From NCBI GenBank assembly GCA_002239025.1, contig MPNM01000027.1, positions 1 to 39,693 of the forward strand: a stretch of DNA of 39,693 bases. The letters run 5' to 3'. This DNA comes from Chloroflexi bacterium bin125 (GTDB taxonomy: Bacteria; Chloroflexota; Dehalococcoidia; Bin125). Shown here one piece after another: positions 25,342 through 34,908 of this stretch; position 1 is the stretch's first letter, and every line of letters begins with the position of its first letter. Under the pieces are notes generated by a model that worked only from the letters and a program-made list of their open reading frames with translations, ran no database searches and was not told the DNA's origin. The position numbers were made by a program, and so were the translations under genes.

Positions 25342-28122
25342 ATGCGACGTTTGCGTTCGCTCGGTTCTGCTCTGTTGGCTGCCTGCGCGCTGCTTGTTGC
25401 CAGCGCAGCCGCCATCGCGGAAGAGCCGGAACCACTCACGCTCACGGTCAGTTCCGTCCGCGAGATCTGCACGTTCGGATCAGTGACCGCGTTGGATTAC
25501 GCGATCGACGGTGGGCAGCCGCCGTATCAGCTGAGGGTTGATGGTCGCCGCGTTGAACGATCGTCAGACCCCAACTACATCCCCTGTCGCCCTTCCGCTC
25601 TCTGGACTCGCTTGGGCGCTCCGGGCGACGAAGTCGTCCAGCGGATGATTGCGAGCGTCAGCGACGCCACGGGCGCTCGCGCCTTCGCGGTCGCCGAGCT
25701 TCGGCTCGTCCCGCCCCTGCCCGCTCTCAGGCATTTGAGGGTGTCCAGTGGGGTGGATGGACGCTCCGCCGCGCATGTGTCGGCTGAGTGGAGTGTCCCC
25801 TATCTGCCGCGGGAGCAACGGACCGAGGACTTTGCCATCCGCTGGCGTGTTGCGGGCGCCAGCGAGTGGAATGTTGAACATCATCGTGGGGAGCAGGGTC
25901 CCGTCCTCTCGTTTCGCACATCCTGGACGATTGATGCACCGCCCACGGGCGAGCAGCGAGAGGTGCAGATCGCACAACTTCGGCACATCCACGATCTTCA
26001 GGCGCCGCAAGCATTGCTCTGGTCACCAACAGCGTTGGTGACCACGGCGGCGACTCCGCACGAGTTACAAGCCGAAGCGACGCACGACGCGATCACACTG
26101 AGATGGGGCCCGCACGCTCCCGGTCTGAGATACGGGGCAAGGCTGTCTGCCGTTGGTCCAGGTGGGTTTGATTCGCCGCGAGGTATTCGGGTCTCGGATG
26201 GACCGGTGTTTGAGGAACGGTTCGATGATCTGCTTCCGGACACGCTGTATCGCGTGGAGGTCTATCTGAACCAGGAGAGCCGATACAGGTATAGTTCCGC
26301 ACTTGTACAGCATCGGTTCGAGATACGCACTGAACAGGCGCCCGCCGGTTGGCGGTCACCGTCACGGTCGCCGACCAACATCACCGCGAGGCTGATTGAC
26401 GGCGAACTGGAAGTGACATGGACTCCGCCTTCAACGGGTTCACGCCACGACACACTGGTGTGTGCGCACCCTCCTGAATACAGATTGTTGAGAAGCTGCG
26501 ATCGGGTGGCTCCAGGCGAGGCACGCGTACGGATTCCCTTGCAGAGGTGGCTAGCGGGTGGCACATTCGCAATCGAGGTCGAAACAGCAACGGCCCCCGC
26601 CGGCGTGACCGAAGTGGATCTGCACGTTCCCTCATATGACCCGGATCTGACCACGCGAGGCGCTGCTCCGGAGTCGCCACAGTTCTTCAAGGTGAGCTGG
26701 TCGCATCTCCATCATGACGACCCTAAACCAGCTCGCTGGAGACTCCAGTGGAACGACCAAGACGCCGACCTGGCCGAAGTGACCTGGCAGGAAGGCGATC
26801 GGCAGATCATTCGCGAAACCAGCGAAAGTGAGTTTTCGATCTCTCTTGGGCATGGACAAACGCCGGGGGTAGTTCGGATCCGGTTGCTGAAGGATGGTGC
26901 GTGGACACCCTGGTCAGCGGAGGCCGATGTTGCGCGCATCTCCAACTCGTATCGAAATGTCCGACTCGTCGAGCGTGCCGAAGTCGTGGAGGTTTACTGG
27001 GAACCGCCCGACGACGACGCCGATGTGGTCGGGTACCGGCTCTACGTCAGGCGCAACTATGAAGGGTATGGAGAGGAGGAAGTGATCGATGTTGGGCCAC
27101 AGGTCAGTGCCGAGATTCCCATCCGACCGACCGATCAGGCGCTACACGTGAATGTCGCGACTCTGTATGAAGGACCACTCGAAGTAGTCCACGTCTTTCA
27201 TCATCATTGGCATGAGCTCAGGCGGCAGCCCGAACCGCTCGAACGCGGCATGACATTCGACCTGTACGCGGAATCTTCGCCATGCCCGCCGTGGAGGCGT
27301 GCGCCGTTGAGAGTCGAATGGAGGATTCGCGGCGGCACAGCGCCGTTTACCCTCTCGATCGCGGATCGGCTGGGATTCGAGAGCGACGAGCGCGACGGCT
27401 CAACCGTGGTCGAGTGTCAAACCGGGGACGATGGCGAGCTGATTGAGATATCGGCACAGGTCATTGATTCGGACGGACGGACCGCAGTCGACGCCATTAG
27501 CGGCTCGAGCGGTTGGGGCGGCATGTCGGATCCTGACGAGAGCCCCTTCGAGATCACGTCCAGCTTTCGCAGTGTGCATCGTGATCGAGTCTTGCTGAGC
27601 TGGAGTTGCCGCTACTGGCCCTTCACGGCGGTCCTGCGCTGGCGTCTAGCAGGAGAGGCTGAGTGGACCTACACGGTCGACTTCCCCCAGGCGCGCGACG
27701 AAGACTGGCGCTGCCGCGGAACCTGGGACGGTCGGGACCCGGTGACCACATACGAGTATCAGCTCGCCCGACTCGAGCGGCCCGCCCAGCTGCGCAGTCT
27801 GGAACAGCTGCACTGGACTGAGTCTCAGACGGTGTCGACGCTCGGTCCGCCCCAACAGCTCTCGATCGAGCGACACGGGGATACGGTCACGGTCCAGTGG
27901 CATCGGCAGCCCGATGCCTGGGCCTATGTCGTCGGCTTGCGTACTGCCGGCCGCTCGTGGTGGAAGCGATACGAACCGAGCGGTGAGCCGACCGAAACTG
28001 TGTACTTCTACGCGGTGCCCAGCGAGCTCAGTCTTCGCGTCGAACTGATGAGTCCTCCTCGGAGAGATGGCGAGGAGTTGAGACCTCGATGGTTCGACGC
28101 CAACATCCCCTCTGGTCACTAG
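25342..28122 (+). CDS. Large secreted fibronectin-III-like protein
   Basis: 926 residues with a signal peptide ('LLAACALLVASAAAIAEE', cut near residue 27). Two similar halves are visible. Each begins with an Ig-like segment ('DYAIDGGQPPYQLRVDGRRV' near residue 52, and 'VEWRIRGGTAPFTLSIADRL' near residue 658) in which Cys and Asp positions correspond. Fibronectin type III-like domains follow, with Trp-rich strands such as 'DAITLRWGPHAPG', 'ELEVTWTPPSTG', 'VVEVYWEPPDDDADVVGYRL' and 'DTVTVQWHRQPDAWAYVVGL'. No catalytic motif or anchor is seen. It is probably an extracellular binding or matrix protein. It is the only undamaged long gene between 18.5 and 28.8 kb. The ribosome site before ATG 25342 is weak. 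Confidence 0.78.
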   Translation: MRRLRSLGSALLAACALLVASAAAIAEEPEPLTLTVSSVREICTFGSVTALDYAIDGGQPPYQLRVDGRRVERSSDPNYIPCRPSALWTRLGAPGDEVVQRMIASVSDATGARAFAVAELRLVPPLPALRHLRVSSGVDGRSAAHVSAEWSVPYLPREQRTEDFAIRWRVAGASEWNVEHHRGEQGPVLSFRTSWTIDAPPTGEQREVQIAQLRHIHDLQAPQALLWSPTALVTTAATPHELQAEATHDAITLRWGPHAPGLRYGARLSAVGPGGFDSPRGIRVSDGPVFEERFDDLLPDTLYRVEVYLNQESRYRYSSALVQHRFEIRTEQAPAGWRSPSRSPTNITARLIDGELEVTWTPPSTGSRHDTLVCAHPPEYRLLRSCDRVAPGEARVRIPLQRWLAGGTFAIEVETATAPAGVTEVDLHVPSYDPDLTTRGAAPESPQFFKVSWSHLHHDDPKPARWRLQWNDQDADLAEVTWQEGDRQIIRETSESEFSISLGHGQTPGVVRIRLLKDGAWTPWSAEADVARISNSYRNVRLVERAEVVEVYWEPPDDDADVVGYRLYVRRNYEGYGEEEVIDVGPQVSAEIPIRPTDQALHVNVATLYEGPLEVVHVFHHHWHELRRQPEPLERGMTFDLYAESSPCPPWRRAPLRVEWRIRGGTAPFTLSIADRLGFESDERDGSTVVECQTGDDGELIEISAQVIDSDGRTAVDAISGSSGWGGMSDPDESPFEITSSFRSVHRDRVLLSWSCRYWPFTAVLRWRLAGEAEWTYTVDFPQARDEDWRCRGTWDGRDPVTTYEYQLARLERPAQLRSLEQLHWTESQTVSTLGPPQQLSIERHGDTVTVQWHRQPDAWAYVVGLRTAGRSWWKRYEPSGEPTETVYFYAVPSELSLRVELMSPPRRDGEELRPRWFDANIPSGH

Positions 28123-28195
28123 CCAACGGCTGGCGAAGTAGCAAGTCGATCGACAGATCTTGGACTCACCCGCACGAAACACGGCGTAGTCACCA

Positions 28196-28783
28196 GTGAT
28201 TCCTCGGCGGAGAAGACGAGCGTGGTGTCGTGCAAGGAAGGGTCGCCCAGCGTGCGCACGGCACGCCATGACCCATGCCCGCGTCGACCACTCCGTCGAA
28301 AAGACCTTCCGCAGCTTCCTCAGCCCCGACCTGCCGATCCTCGACGATCTCGGCCTGCACCGGCTTGACCATCAGCAGTCGATCGACCTCTACGAACTGG
28401 TCATCGCCCGCCACTGCACGGCCAGCACCGTCATCACCTCCAATCGCTCCGTCGAAGAATGGCTCGGCCTGTTCGACGCCCCGATCCTCGCGGGCAGCGC
28501 CCTCGACCGGCTGGCCAGCGCCAGCTATCAGATCGTGGTCGAGGGCGAGAGCTTCCGCCAGTGGTTCTCGAATCAACGAGCCCTGCTTGAACAGAAGGAC
28601 GTGCTTGACCCGCCAACCGCCCACCAACATCCAACCATCTACCGGCCGCTCACCTGGTCAAATGACCGTGGCGATGGGTGGTCAAATGACCCTGGCTATC
28701 GACACCGAACATTGCCAACTTCACAGACTCAGTGCGGCAGCCTGCTGGCTTGCAGGACCGCCATGGGCGAACGCCGAGATTGA
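28196..28783 (+). pseudogene. istB: IS21 istB C-terminal half, copy 2
   Basis: From the ATG at 28268 the protein reads 'THARVDHSVEKTFRSFLSPD', 'LPILDDLGLHRLDHQQSIDLYE' in two parts, 'STVITSNRSVEEWLGLFDAP' and 'ALDRLASASYQIVVEGESFR'. These are the Walker B (ILDDLGL) and sensor (ITSNR) regions and the C-terminus of IstB. The N-terminal Walker A part is missing and the frame runs on through the IS end repeats to a stop at 28783, so it is a truncated relic. Residues before 28268 are not IstB-like. Confidence 0.75.
28655..28702 (+). repeat. IS21-type terminal repeats (two units, 24-bp period)
   Basis: TGGTCAAATGACC occurs at 28655 and again at 28679, each followed by a similar TGGC(G/T)AT. Multiple short repeats at fixed spacing just past istB are the transposase binding sites at IS21-family ends. 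They mark the right end of the element whose istB remnant precedes them. Confidence 0.65.
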
Positions 28784-28833
28784 TAGACGAGCCTGTTTAG
28801 CGGCTCCAGGGTGCCTCGCCGCGATGATGTCCA

Positions 28834-31509
28834 TCAGTTGTCCAGACAGACGACCTCCCTCGGCACGCGGAGGATCACGCCGACGACATCGGCGCCCGCC
28901 ATCACGACCTGGGTCGCGTACCTCGTCCGATGATGGCTGTAGCCGCATCGATCAGGTTCTGAACCATCCCAGACGGCCGTGCCCAGGGCAATGGAGATCT
29001 CCCCCTGGTAGGGGACAAAGAGCGAGAACTCGCCAGTGGCATCGGTCTTGACGAAAGCGCCGCACTGGCTGCCGATGTGCGGCGCGCTGGTCTGACAAGC
29101 TTGGACGTAGAAGCCCGCCAAGGGAGCGCCTCGCAGGTCGGTCAGGAGTCCGCTGACCGTGAAGCGGCACAAAAGCGGCGGCACCTGCCAGGCGATTGGC
29201 GCGTGACCCTGCTCGTTCAACACCACCTCACTGAACAGGAAGGCGGTGCCGTATCGGTACTCGATCTGGCAGTGCATTTGCGGCTGGCCCGTGATCCAAG
29301 ACCGCGCGCCGAGCTGGAGCCTGTAGCTGCCCGGGCCAACCACCTTGGCCACGAACCTGCCATCGGACTTAATGACTGCATCGATCAACTTGCCGCCGCG
29401 CTCAGGTATGACTTGCAGCCTGACTTGATTGTTGGGCAGGCCCATCATCAGCATGTGCGGGGCGCTCGGTGGCAGACCCAGCAGCCTGCCGCGGATCTGG
29501 TAGCCGCAGATTGGCCTGGGAACCTGCACCTCAAGGACTGTGACTGAAGCGGCGTCAATGGCGAGGCGTTCTGCCGAGTTGAGGCTTGCGACTGTCCCGC
29601 CCTGGCGGTAGTAGACTGAGCAAGTCCCTTCCGCCTCGGAAACATGCAGCACGTACTCCCCTGGAGCGGGAACTGCCAGCCGGAACGTCCCAGATTCGTC
29701 TGTTTCGGCTTCGGTGCAGCGCGTGCCCCGATCGCAGAGCGTCAGCTGGAGGCCAGAGTAGGCTGCTCCCTCGGAATCGACGACGCTACCGGAAACCGAT
29801 GTCGCGCAAAAGTCGACGGGCAAGCGCAGCGTCGCCTCACGAATGCCGTCGGCATCCAGTTCGAACCAACGGTCGGCCAGGTTGCGGCCTGCGCCGTCAG
29901 CCACAGACAGATACGCGGTACAGCGCCCATCGGGTGACGCGACCGCGAATCGATAGCGCCCGTGGACCGGAGCTGCCGTGCGAAACGATCCGTCGGCCGA
30001 CACTTCGATCCGCGCGCCGGGCAAGGCGCTCGGTCCGAGCAGCGAGACGTACAGGTCGTGCGGCCGCAGCGGCGGCGAGGTCACGATCCTACCCTGGATG
30101 AAGGGATACCGCGCTCTGATCCAGGACTCGTACTCGCGATACAGGTCGTCCACGCTGATCGGGAAGGCGGCGGCGAACACCGTCTGCCAGTCGGCCGCCT
30201 GTAAGTCGGTACGCATGAACGTTCGCCAGAGTCGGATGTGGGCATTCTCGCCGAATCGTTCCTGCAGCCACAGCGTGACTGCATGTCCGACGGCATGGGT
30301 CGGGGAGATGCCGAGTGCTTGATCATGTGTGGAGGGATTTTCCAGATAGGGAATCGAATCGCGGCCCAACTGGTAGCGCGCCGCGATCTCAAGATCCGCT
30401 AAGTGATGCCGGACCTGCGGGCGCATTCGGCTCTGCAGCCAGGTTGGGCCCGCCTCAACCAGCCAGTTCGGCATCTGGTGTAGGTGTCGGCCTGCCAGAT
30501 GCGCTTGGACCGCGTGATAGTACTCGTGCAGGAGCACCAGTCGGCCACTGACGGCGCGGCCCGTGACCGGATCAACGATGCTTGGCCCCCACTCATGAAC
30601 GGGCATCAAGATGGTGGTCCGTTGCGAGAGCGGGTCAGGCGGAACGCTCGTGAGGGTCGTATGGCGAGGCCATACGCGTGTGTCCGGTCCGAAGGCGTCT
30701 TGGGGTTCGGCCGCGACGATGATTTCCAAGAGTTCAGGCATCGCCTCGACGCCGAAGCGATGCCTGAACTGCGACGCGACCCAACGCGTGTCGGCCGTGA
30801 CCTGTGCGCGGACCTGGTCGGGCAGTTCGCCCAGGAACGTCAACCGGGGCGAGGCGCCGGTCGGTTGTCGCCAGTCGAGCGGATGCCGAACGATGACCCC
30901 GATCGCCTGACCCCGATGGAGATCCAGCCGGGTCGACTTGAGCGGCGGGCGGCGGGTCTGGGGATTGGGCTGATACAGGTCGAAACCGCTCGGCGCCGCC
31001 GGTGTCCAGACCCTGAATCGTTGGCCGATCGGATCCCAGTTGTAGGCCAGAGTGAGGCCATCCGATACGCCGCGGATCGCGCTGGCGAAGGGCATGCCGT
31101 CCAGGCCGCCCCAGGCGACAAGGTGGCGTCCGGGCTGCAGGGATACCCGTGAGGAGCCGGCAGCCGGGCGCTGCTGCCATATGATCGGATCGGAGGCGGC
31201 GATCTCGAACCAATATCCGCGACCCGTCTCCAGGACACGCAGCGCTCCAGTGGCGCCATTCGAACTGTCTCGCCTCCGCGCGGCTGCGCCGCTGCCATCG
31301 GATATGGCGCGAAGCTCGGGAATCCGGTCGAAGACCTGAGGCACCTCGCTATCCGCTTCCAGCCAGCCGACCAGATTGGGACCGGGAACCAGGATCATCC
31401 TGGTCCGTTCAGCGGAGCTGGTGTCCATGCGAGCGTTCGCGGGGACGCCCAGGAGCAACGTGCCGGCGATCATCGCCAGGAGCGTCGGCAGCAATCGGTA
31501 TCGGGTCAC
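28834..31509 (-). CDS. Secreted gluzincin metalloprotease with CnaB-like repeats
   Basis: 891 residues from a GTG at 31509 (GAGGA about 10 bases before), chosen because it places the signal peptide ('LLPTLLAMIAGTLLLGVPANA') at the N-terminus; an upstream ATG at 31677 would put it 56 residues inside. First comes a 'LVPGPNLVGWLE' domain, with a second copy of the type near 'GRHLVAWGGL'. The peptidase domain has HEYYH at residues 328-332 with a downstream 'NWLVEAG' Glu (about residue 352), the gluzincin HExxH...E zinc site. The C-terminal 400 residues hold about four CnaB/carboxypeptidase-regulatory-like domains ('VSGSVVDSEGAAYSGLQLTL', 'IRGRLLGLPPSAPH', 'VSGLLTDLRGAPLAGFYVQA') with paired cysteines. 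It probably works outside the cell; substrate unknown. Confidence 0.82.
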   Translation of the reverse strand: MTRYRLLPTLLAMIAGTLLLGVPANARMDTSSAERTRMILVPGPNLVGWLEADSEVPQVFDRIPELRAISDGSGAAARRRDSSNGATGALRVLETGRGYWFEIAASDPIIWQQRPAAGSSRVSLQPGRHLVAWGGLDGMPFASAIRGVSDGLTLAYNWDPIGQRFRVWTPAAPSGFDLYQPNPQTRRPPLKSTRLDLHRGQAIGVIVRHPLDWRQPTGASPRLTFLGELPDQVRAQVTADTRWVASQFRHRFGVEAMPELLEIIVAAEPQDAFGPDTRVWPRHTTLTSVPPDPLSQRTTILMPVHEWGPSIVDPVTGRAVSGRLVLLHEYYHAVQAHLAGRHLHQMPNWLVEAGPTWLQSRMRPQVRHHLADLEIAARYQLGRDSIPYLENPSTHDQALGISPTHAVGHAVTLWLQERFGENAHIRLWRTFMRTDLQAADWQTVFAAAFPISVDDLYREYESWIRARYPFIQGRIVTSPPLRPHDLYVSLLGPSALPGARIEVSADGSFRTAAPVHGRYRFAVASPDGRCTAYLSVADGAGRNLADRWFELDADGIREATLRLPVDFCATSVSGSVVDSEGAAYSGLQLTLCDRGTRCTEAETDESGTFRLAVPAPGEYVLHVSEAEGTCSVYYRQGGTVASLNSAERLAIDAASVTVLEVQVPRPICGYQIRGRLLGLPPSAPHMLMMGLPNNQVRLQVIPERGGKLIDAVIKSDGRFVAKVVGPGSYRLQLGARSWITGQPQMHCQIEYRYGTAFLFSEVVLNEQGHAPIAWQVPPLLCRFTVSGLLTDLRGAPLAGFYVQACQTSAPHIGSQCGAFVKTDATGEFSLFVPYQGEISIALGTAVWDGSEPDRCGYSHHRTRYATQVVMAGADVVGVILRVPREVVCLDN

Positions 31510-31932
31510 TGGGAAGATTCCTCGGCTACTAGGACTGGCCGCAATCCCGCTATTGCTATTCAATCCCGAATCAACATAGCGAAACCCATATCCATGCCCG
31601 AGTGCTGTCAGCGACGCTGGGCTTGGCAGTGCGAACGTGCCCGTAACAGCGGGGAAGTGACCCGAAAGCATATCCATCTTCTTGAACGACTCGTTGTTCG
31701 CCTGCGACGGCGGGTAGAGCGTTCAGTCAGCCGCGCTTTGCAAACTTGATAGATCAGACCTCGGTGCAGGAGGGCATTGAGCCGGTGAGCGATCGTGCCG
31801 TTCTTGGCGATGAAGGCAGCGGCGGCTTCGCAACCCCTGGAGAATGTCAACGTCGCTTATGAGGGCATGCAAGTTTGGGACAGAGAGCAGGTCAGACGGG
31901 AGCAGCCAGCAGACGCGCGAGGCTGCGTGTGA
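31510..31932. other. Divergent upstream region, no supported gene
   Basis: Contains the upstream region of the minus-strand protease gene. A minus-strand phrase 'CEAAAAFIAKNGTIAHRLNA' continuing 'LLHRGLIYQVCKARLTERS' (31830 to 31700) is protein-like but has no clear start, and its end turns into an Arg-rich run; it may be a remnant. No regulatory site was recognised. Confidence 0.35.
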
Positions 31933-32400
31933 CCCGAGCTGATCGCCGAGCTGGCGGAGCCGGGCGAGGATCTGGTCTACGGCGCGGCGGCTGGCCTGGT
32001 CGTCGAGTGGCGTCATGCCTGGGCGGAACGCAAGGCAGCGCGCCACACCCTGGGCTGGCTGAAGGTTGAGAAGAAACGACTGACACTTGAGCTTCGGCTG
32101 GTCGGGGAGTTCGGGCTGACTCCGCCCCCGGCTGACGCGCCCTGGCGTGAACGGCGTCGTGTGCAGGAACTGGACTGGCGCCGACGGGCGCTCAGACGGC
32201 TGCGCTGGCAGCTGCCCTTGACCTGGTGCTTGCACTGGCTGCTGCGCGCGCTCACGCTTGTGTTGTGGGGACGGCGGGCTCATCCCGCCGAGGTTGGGCG
32301 ATCCGCGAGCTTCCGGGAGGCGTCCATGGTTCTGACCGGGATCTTCCTCGCTCTTCCGGGCTCTCGGTGCTTCAGCACCGCACCCACGCCATGGGAGTAG
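31933..32400 (+). pseudogene. C-terminal fragment of an unidentified basic protein
   Basis: Open frame of 155 codons after a TGA at 31930-31932, with no usual start codon until 32011. It reads 'PELIAELAEPGEDLVYGAAA' then 'GLVVEWRHAWAERKAARHTL', 'GWLKVEKKRLTLELRLVGEF', 'APWRERRRVQELDWRRRALR' and 'WCLHWLLRALTLVLWGRR', a basic helical protein with a possible membrane segment near the end. It looks like the tail of a longer gene whose start is lost. No family recognised. Confidence 0.35.
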
Positions 32401-32482
32401 GTCAAGTTCGGTCCCGGCGGCCCAAGCGCGTTACCGTTGAGAACAGCGGCGCCATGCGCCGACGGCTGAGACGAGGCCGGTC

Positions 32483-34303
32483 ATGGTTCGGCTCGTTGGC
32501 GCCATTGCCGCGCTGGTCCTCTGCCTTGTGACGCTCAGCGCCTGTGCCGATGACGTCGAGACCTGGCAGCCGCCGGCGGAACTTGGGATCTGTGCAAGGA
32601 CGCTTGCCGTACGCGAGGCGATTGTCGCTCAGACCGACCGCGTGCACAGCTGCGCGTTCATTGATGCGGACGACCTGGACGCGATCCGAACACTGAACCT
32701 CGGCGGTCGCGACATCACGGCGCTCCAGGCCGGCGACTTCAAGGGATTGCGCCGGCTGCGGGAGTTGCGGCTGAACGGCAACGCCCTGCGCGCGCTGCCC
32801 CACGGCATCTTCGACGGATTACCCATGCTCCGCCTCGTCCACCTGCACGACAATCCCGGCGCCCCGTTCCCGCTGCGCATCGATCTGCGAGTCGGCCAGG
32901 AGCGCGACGAACGATGGCTCTACCTGCGACTGCCGCTGCGGCCGCCTGGACGCGTCGTCGCCCATCTGCAGAGCGACGGCCTGCTGCTCACGCAGCTTGC
33001 CACCACGATCGATGCGGGCAGCTATGTCGGCCGCGGGATCAACATCGAACGGAGCAACACGGCGGCGGGGACGGCGCGGGTGCTGCGCGTGGCAGTTGAT
33101 CGGGAAGTAGCAGACTGCGGCCCGGAGGCCTGCTGGACCGGGATCGTGCTGATTGGACAGCGCGATGCTGTCGAGATCCCTGCGTTGGCAGGCGACGGCG
33201 AGCCGCCCCAGGGTTTACCGACGCTGGTGCTGCGCGTTGATTCGCAATCGTTCGTCCACGACACCGTCGTCGAACGGGGCGTCATTTCCGGTTCGGGAGG
33301 CTGGCGTTACTACCACTACGCCGAACGACCTGATGAAGACGACATCAGCGTTGATTGCACGGTCAGCGCGTACAACTTCGTCACAAGTGGCGGTGGAGGC
33401 AGGGGCGGCCCGCGTCAGTACGACGGCCATTGCCGGCTAGCGATGGGTAGCGGATCGAGCACTCCCGCGTATGAGTTGCCGGCGAGGCGGATCGAGGCGG
33501 GCGCCGGCCAAGGTATGGCACCGGACCAGCGCAGCGGCGACCCCTGTCTTGCGTCGACTGATCTGCGGATCGAGGCCGACGCCGCGAGTCTCGGTAAGAT
33601 CGAGCGGATCGATGCCGTCAACGCAGATGCCGAGAGCCGCTGCTACTACTACATCAGCGTGGCGCAGGATCCCAATCGAGCCGCGCCGTTCCGCTTTGCC
33701 GAGGGCGAGTCATGCGTCGTCGAGGTCGTCGACGGCCGGATTTCCGCGACCGGCTGCCAGGAGCTGGTCTGGTGGGGCGGCTGGGGGTTCGGCGGCATCG
33801 ATTCGCCGGCCGAGGCGCGCGCCGACGCCGCACTGACACGCCCGTATGTCGACGGCGAAGAGCACCTCAAACGGCTGGCCGCAATCGCCGCCTGTGAGAC
33901 CCTGCCCGAGCTGTCGCTCAGGCTGGACGAGGATTCGTTTCGCGAGTCTCCATTCCACTTCCAGTCAGTGAGCGACGAGCAAGGGCTCTGCGAGCTGAGC
34001 ATGACGGCCATGGCTCCGAAGGATGCGCTCGCCGTAGGTGAACGCTGCGTGGTCTCCGCCAGGTTTGCGTCGGCGAGCGCCTACGGGGCGGTCCCGACTC
34101 GACAGTCGGGCAACTGCGATCAGATTGTGCATCAGGCAAACTGGTCGCAGCCAAGCGGCCGCTGGAGCGAGGAGGAGCAGCAGGCGTTCGCCGAACAATT
34201 CGCATCACAACTGGAGTCCTTGAGCGACGCAGACTGGCAGCGGCTGCGTGAGGGTCACTTCTGCATTGACGACATCTGCACGCCGCTGCCGACAGAACAG
34301 TAA
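32483..34303 (+). CDS. Exported lipoprotein with leucine-rich repeats
   Basis: 606 residues, signal peptide ending LSAC (Cys 21). Residues about 65-135 form a short leucine-rich-repeat block ('IRTLNLGGRDITALQAGDFK', 'LRRLRELRLNGNALRALPHG', 'LRLVHLHDNPGAPFPLRIDL') of the treble kind found in bacterial surface proteins. It is followed by about 450 residues of unknown beta-rich sequence with many Trp, Gly and paired cysteines. Two segments look related ('LVLRVDSQSFVHDTVVERGV' and 'LSLRLDEDSFRESPFHFQSV'), suggesting an internal duplication. Probably lipid-anchored at the cell surface and used in binding; ligand unknown. Ends with a short Cys pair (CIDDIC). Confidence 0.78.
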   Translation: MVRLVGAIAALVLCLVTLSACADDVETWQPPAELGICARTLAVREAIVAQTDRVHSCAFIDADDLDAIRTLNLGGRDITALQAGDFKGLRRLRELRLNGNALRALPHGIFDGLPMLRLVHLHDNPGAPFPLRIDLRVGQERDERWLYLRLPLRPPGRVVAHLQSDGLLLTQLATTIDAGSYVGRGINIERSNTAAGTARVLRVAVDREVADCGPEACWTGIVLIGQRDAVEIPALAGDGEPPQGLPTLVLRVDSQSFVHDTVVERGVISGSGGWRYYHYAERPDEDDISVDCTVSAYNFVTSGGGGRGGPRQYDGHCRLAMGSGSSTPAYELPARRIEAGAGQGMAPDQRSGDPCLASTDLRIEADAASLGKIERIDAVNADAESRCYYYISVAQDPNRAAPFRFAEGESCVVEVVDGRISATGCQELVWWGGWGFGGIDSPAEARADAALTRPYVDGEEHLKRLAAIAACETLPELSLRLDEDSFRESPFHFQSVSDEQGLCELSMTAMAPKDALAVGERCVVSARFASASAYGAVPTRQSGNCDQIVHQANWSQPSGRWSEEEQQAFAEQFASQLESLSDADWQRLREGHFCIDDICTPLPTEQ

Positions 34304-34386
34304 TCAGCGAGATTGCCCCCCGACCCGGTCTCGGCTCGGCTGGATCCCTCGCAGCGAACGCCCGGGGCTGCTCAAGCTCGGAGCGG
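34304..34386 (+). other. Short gap between lipoprotein gene and IS21 relic
   Basis: No gene, hairpin with a T-run, or other site was recognised here. Confidence 0.4.
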
Positions 34387-34605
34387 GTGATGGGCGGATT
34401 CGCGGCCGTTGCGCACGGCTTCAACTGCGTCGCCGTCGCCTCCAACGCGCCCTTCTCGGAATGGGGCCAGACCTTCGAAGACCCCCGGCTCGCCGCCGCC
34501 GTCGTCGACCGGCTCACCTTCCGCGCCCACATCGTCGAGACCGGCTCCGACTCCTACCGGCTCCGGCTCTCCGAGTCCGCCAAAGGAGGTGCTCCCCACG
34601 ACTGA
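34387..34605 (+). pseudogene. istB: IS21 istB C-terminal relic, copy 3
   Basis: The frame reads 'VASNAPFSEWGQTFEDPRLA' then 'AAVVDRLTFRAHIVETGSDS' and 'YRLRLSESAKGG', a good match to the last 60 residues of IstB proteins, followed by a normal stop at 34605. Residues before about 34430 do not match. Walker motifs and istA are missing. It is a different subfamily from the relics at 25.0 and 28.3 kb, so at least three separate IS21-type insertions decayed here. Confidence 0.75.
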
Positions 34606-34620
34606 ACCCGACCGCAAGGT

Positions 34621-34668
34621 GGGGCCAGTTACGATGATCAAATCGGGGCCAACTTAGATCATCATTCC
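34621..34668 (+). repeat. IS21-type terminal repeats (two units, 24-bp period)
   Basis: GGGGCCA starts at 34621 and again at 34645, each followed by a similar A/G-TT...GATCA stretch. Two units at 24-bp period directly after the istB stop are the element's right-end binding sites. The same period is seen at 28655-28702 with a different sequence. Confidence 0.6.
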
Positions 34669-34908
34669 CAGCAGGCCAGTAGGTTGTTGCGGGCCCCGAT
34701 CAGCATGCGAGCAGCCCTCAGGTTCAGTTCCTACGTTGAGCATCGATCCACTCCGGTGATCATTTCGGACTCCTTTGTTAATCTTCTCCACTGTCAGGCC
34801 CGTGATCGGTGTTGCGTCCCGCCTTGCTCCCTGCTCGGCGCAACCCGACACCCGATTCCCGGTCTGACCACAGACACCGATCGTTGTCAGGAAGGGAGCC
34901 CCGCCGCC

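Noticed and set aside
28725-28760. GCAGCCTGCTGGC near 28735, similar to the inverted repeat of the IS at 1551-2961
   Set aside because: Only about 12 bases match, no second end or transposase of that type is nearby.
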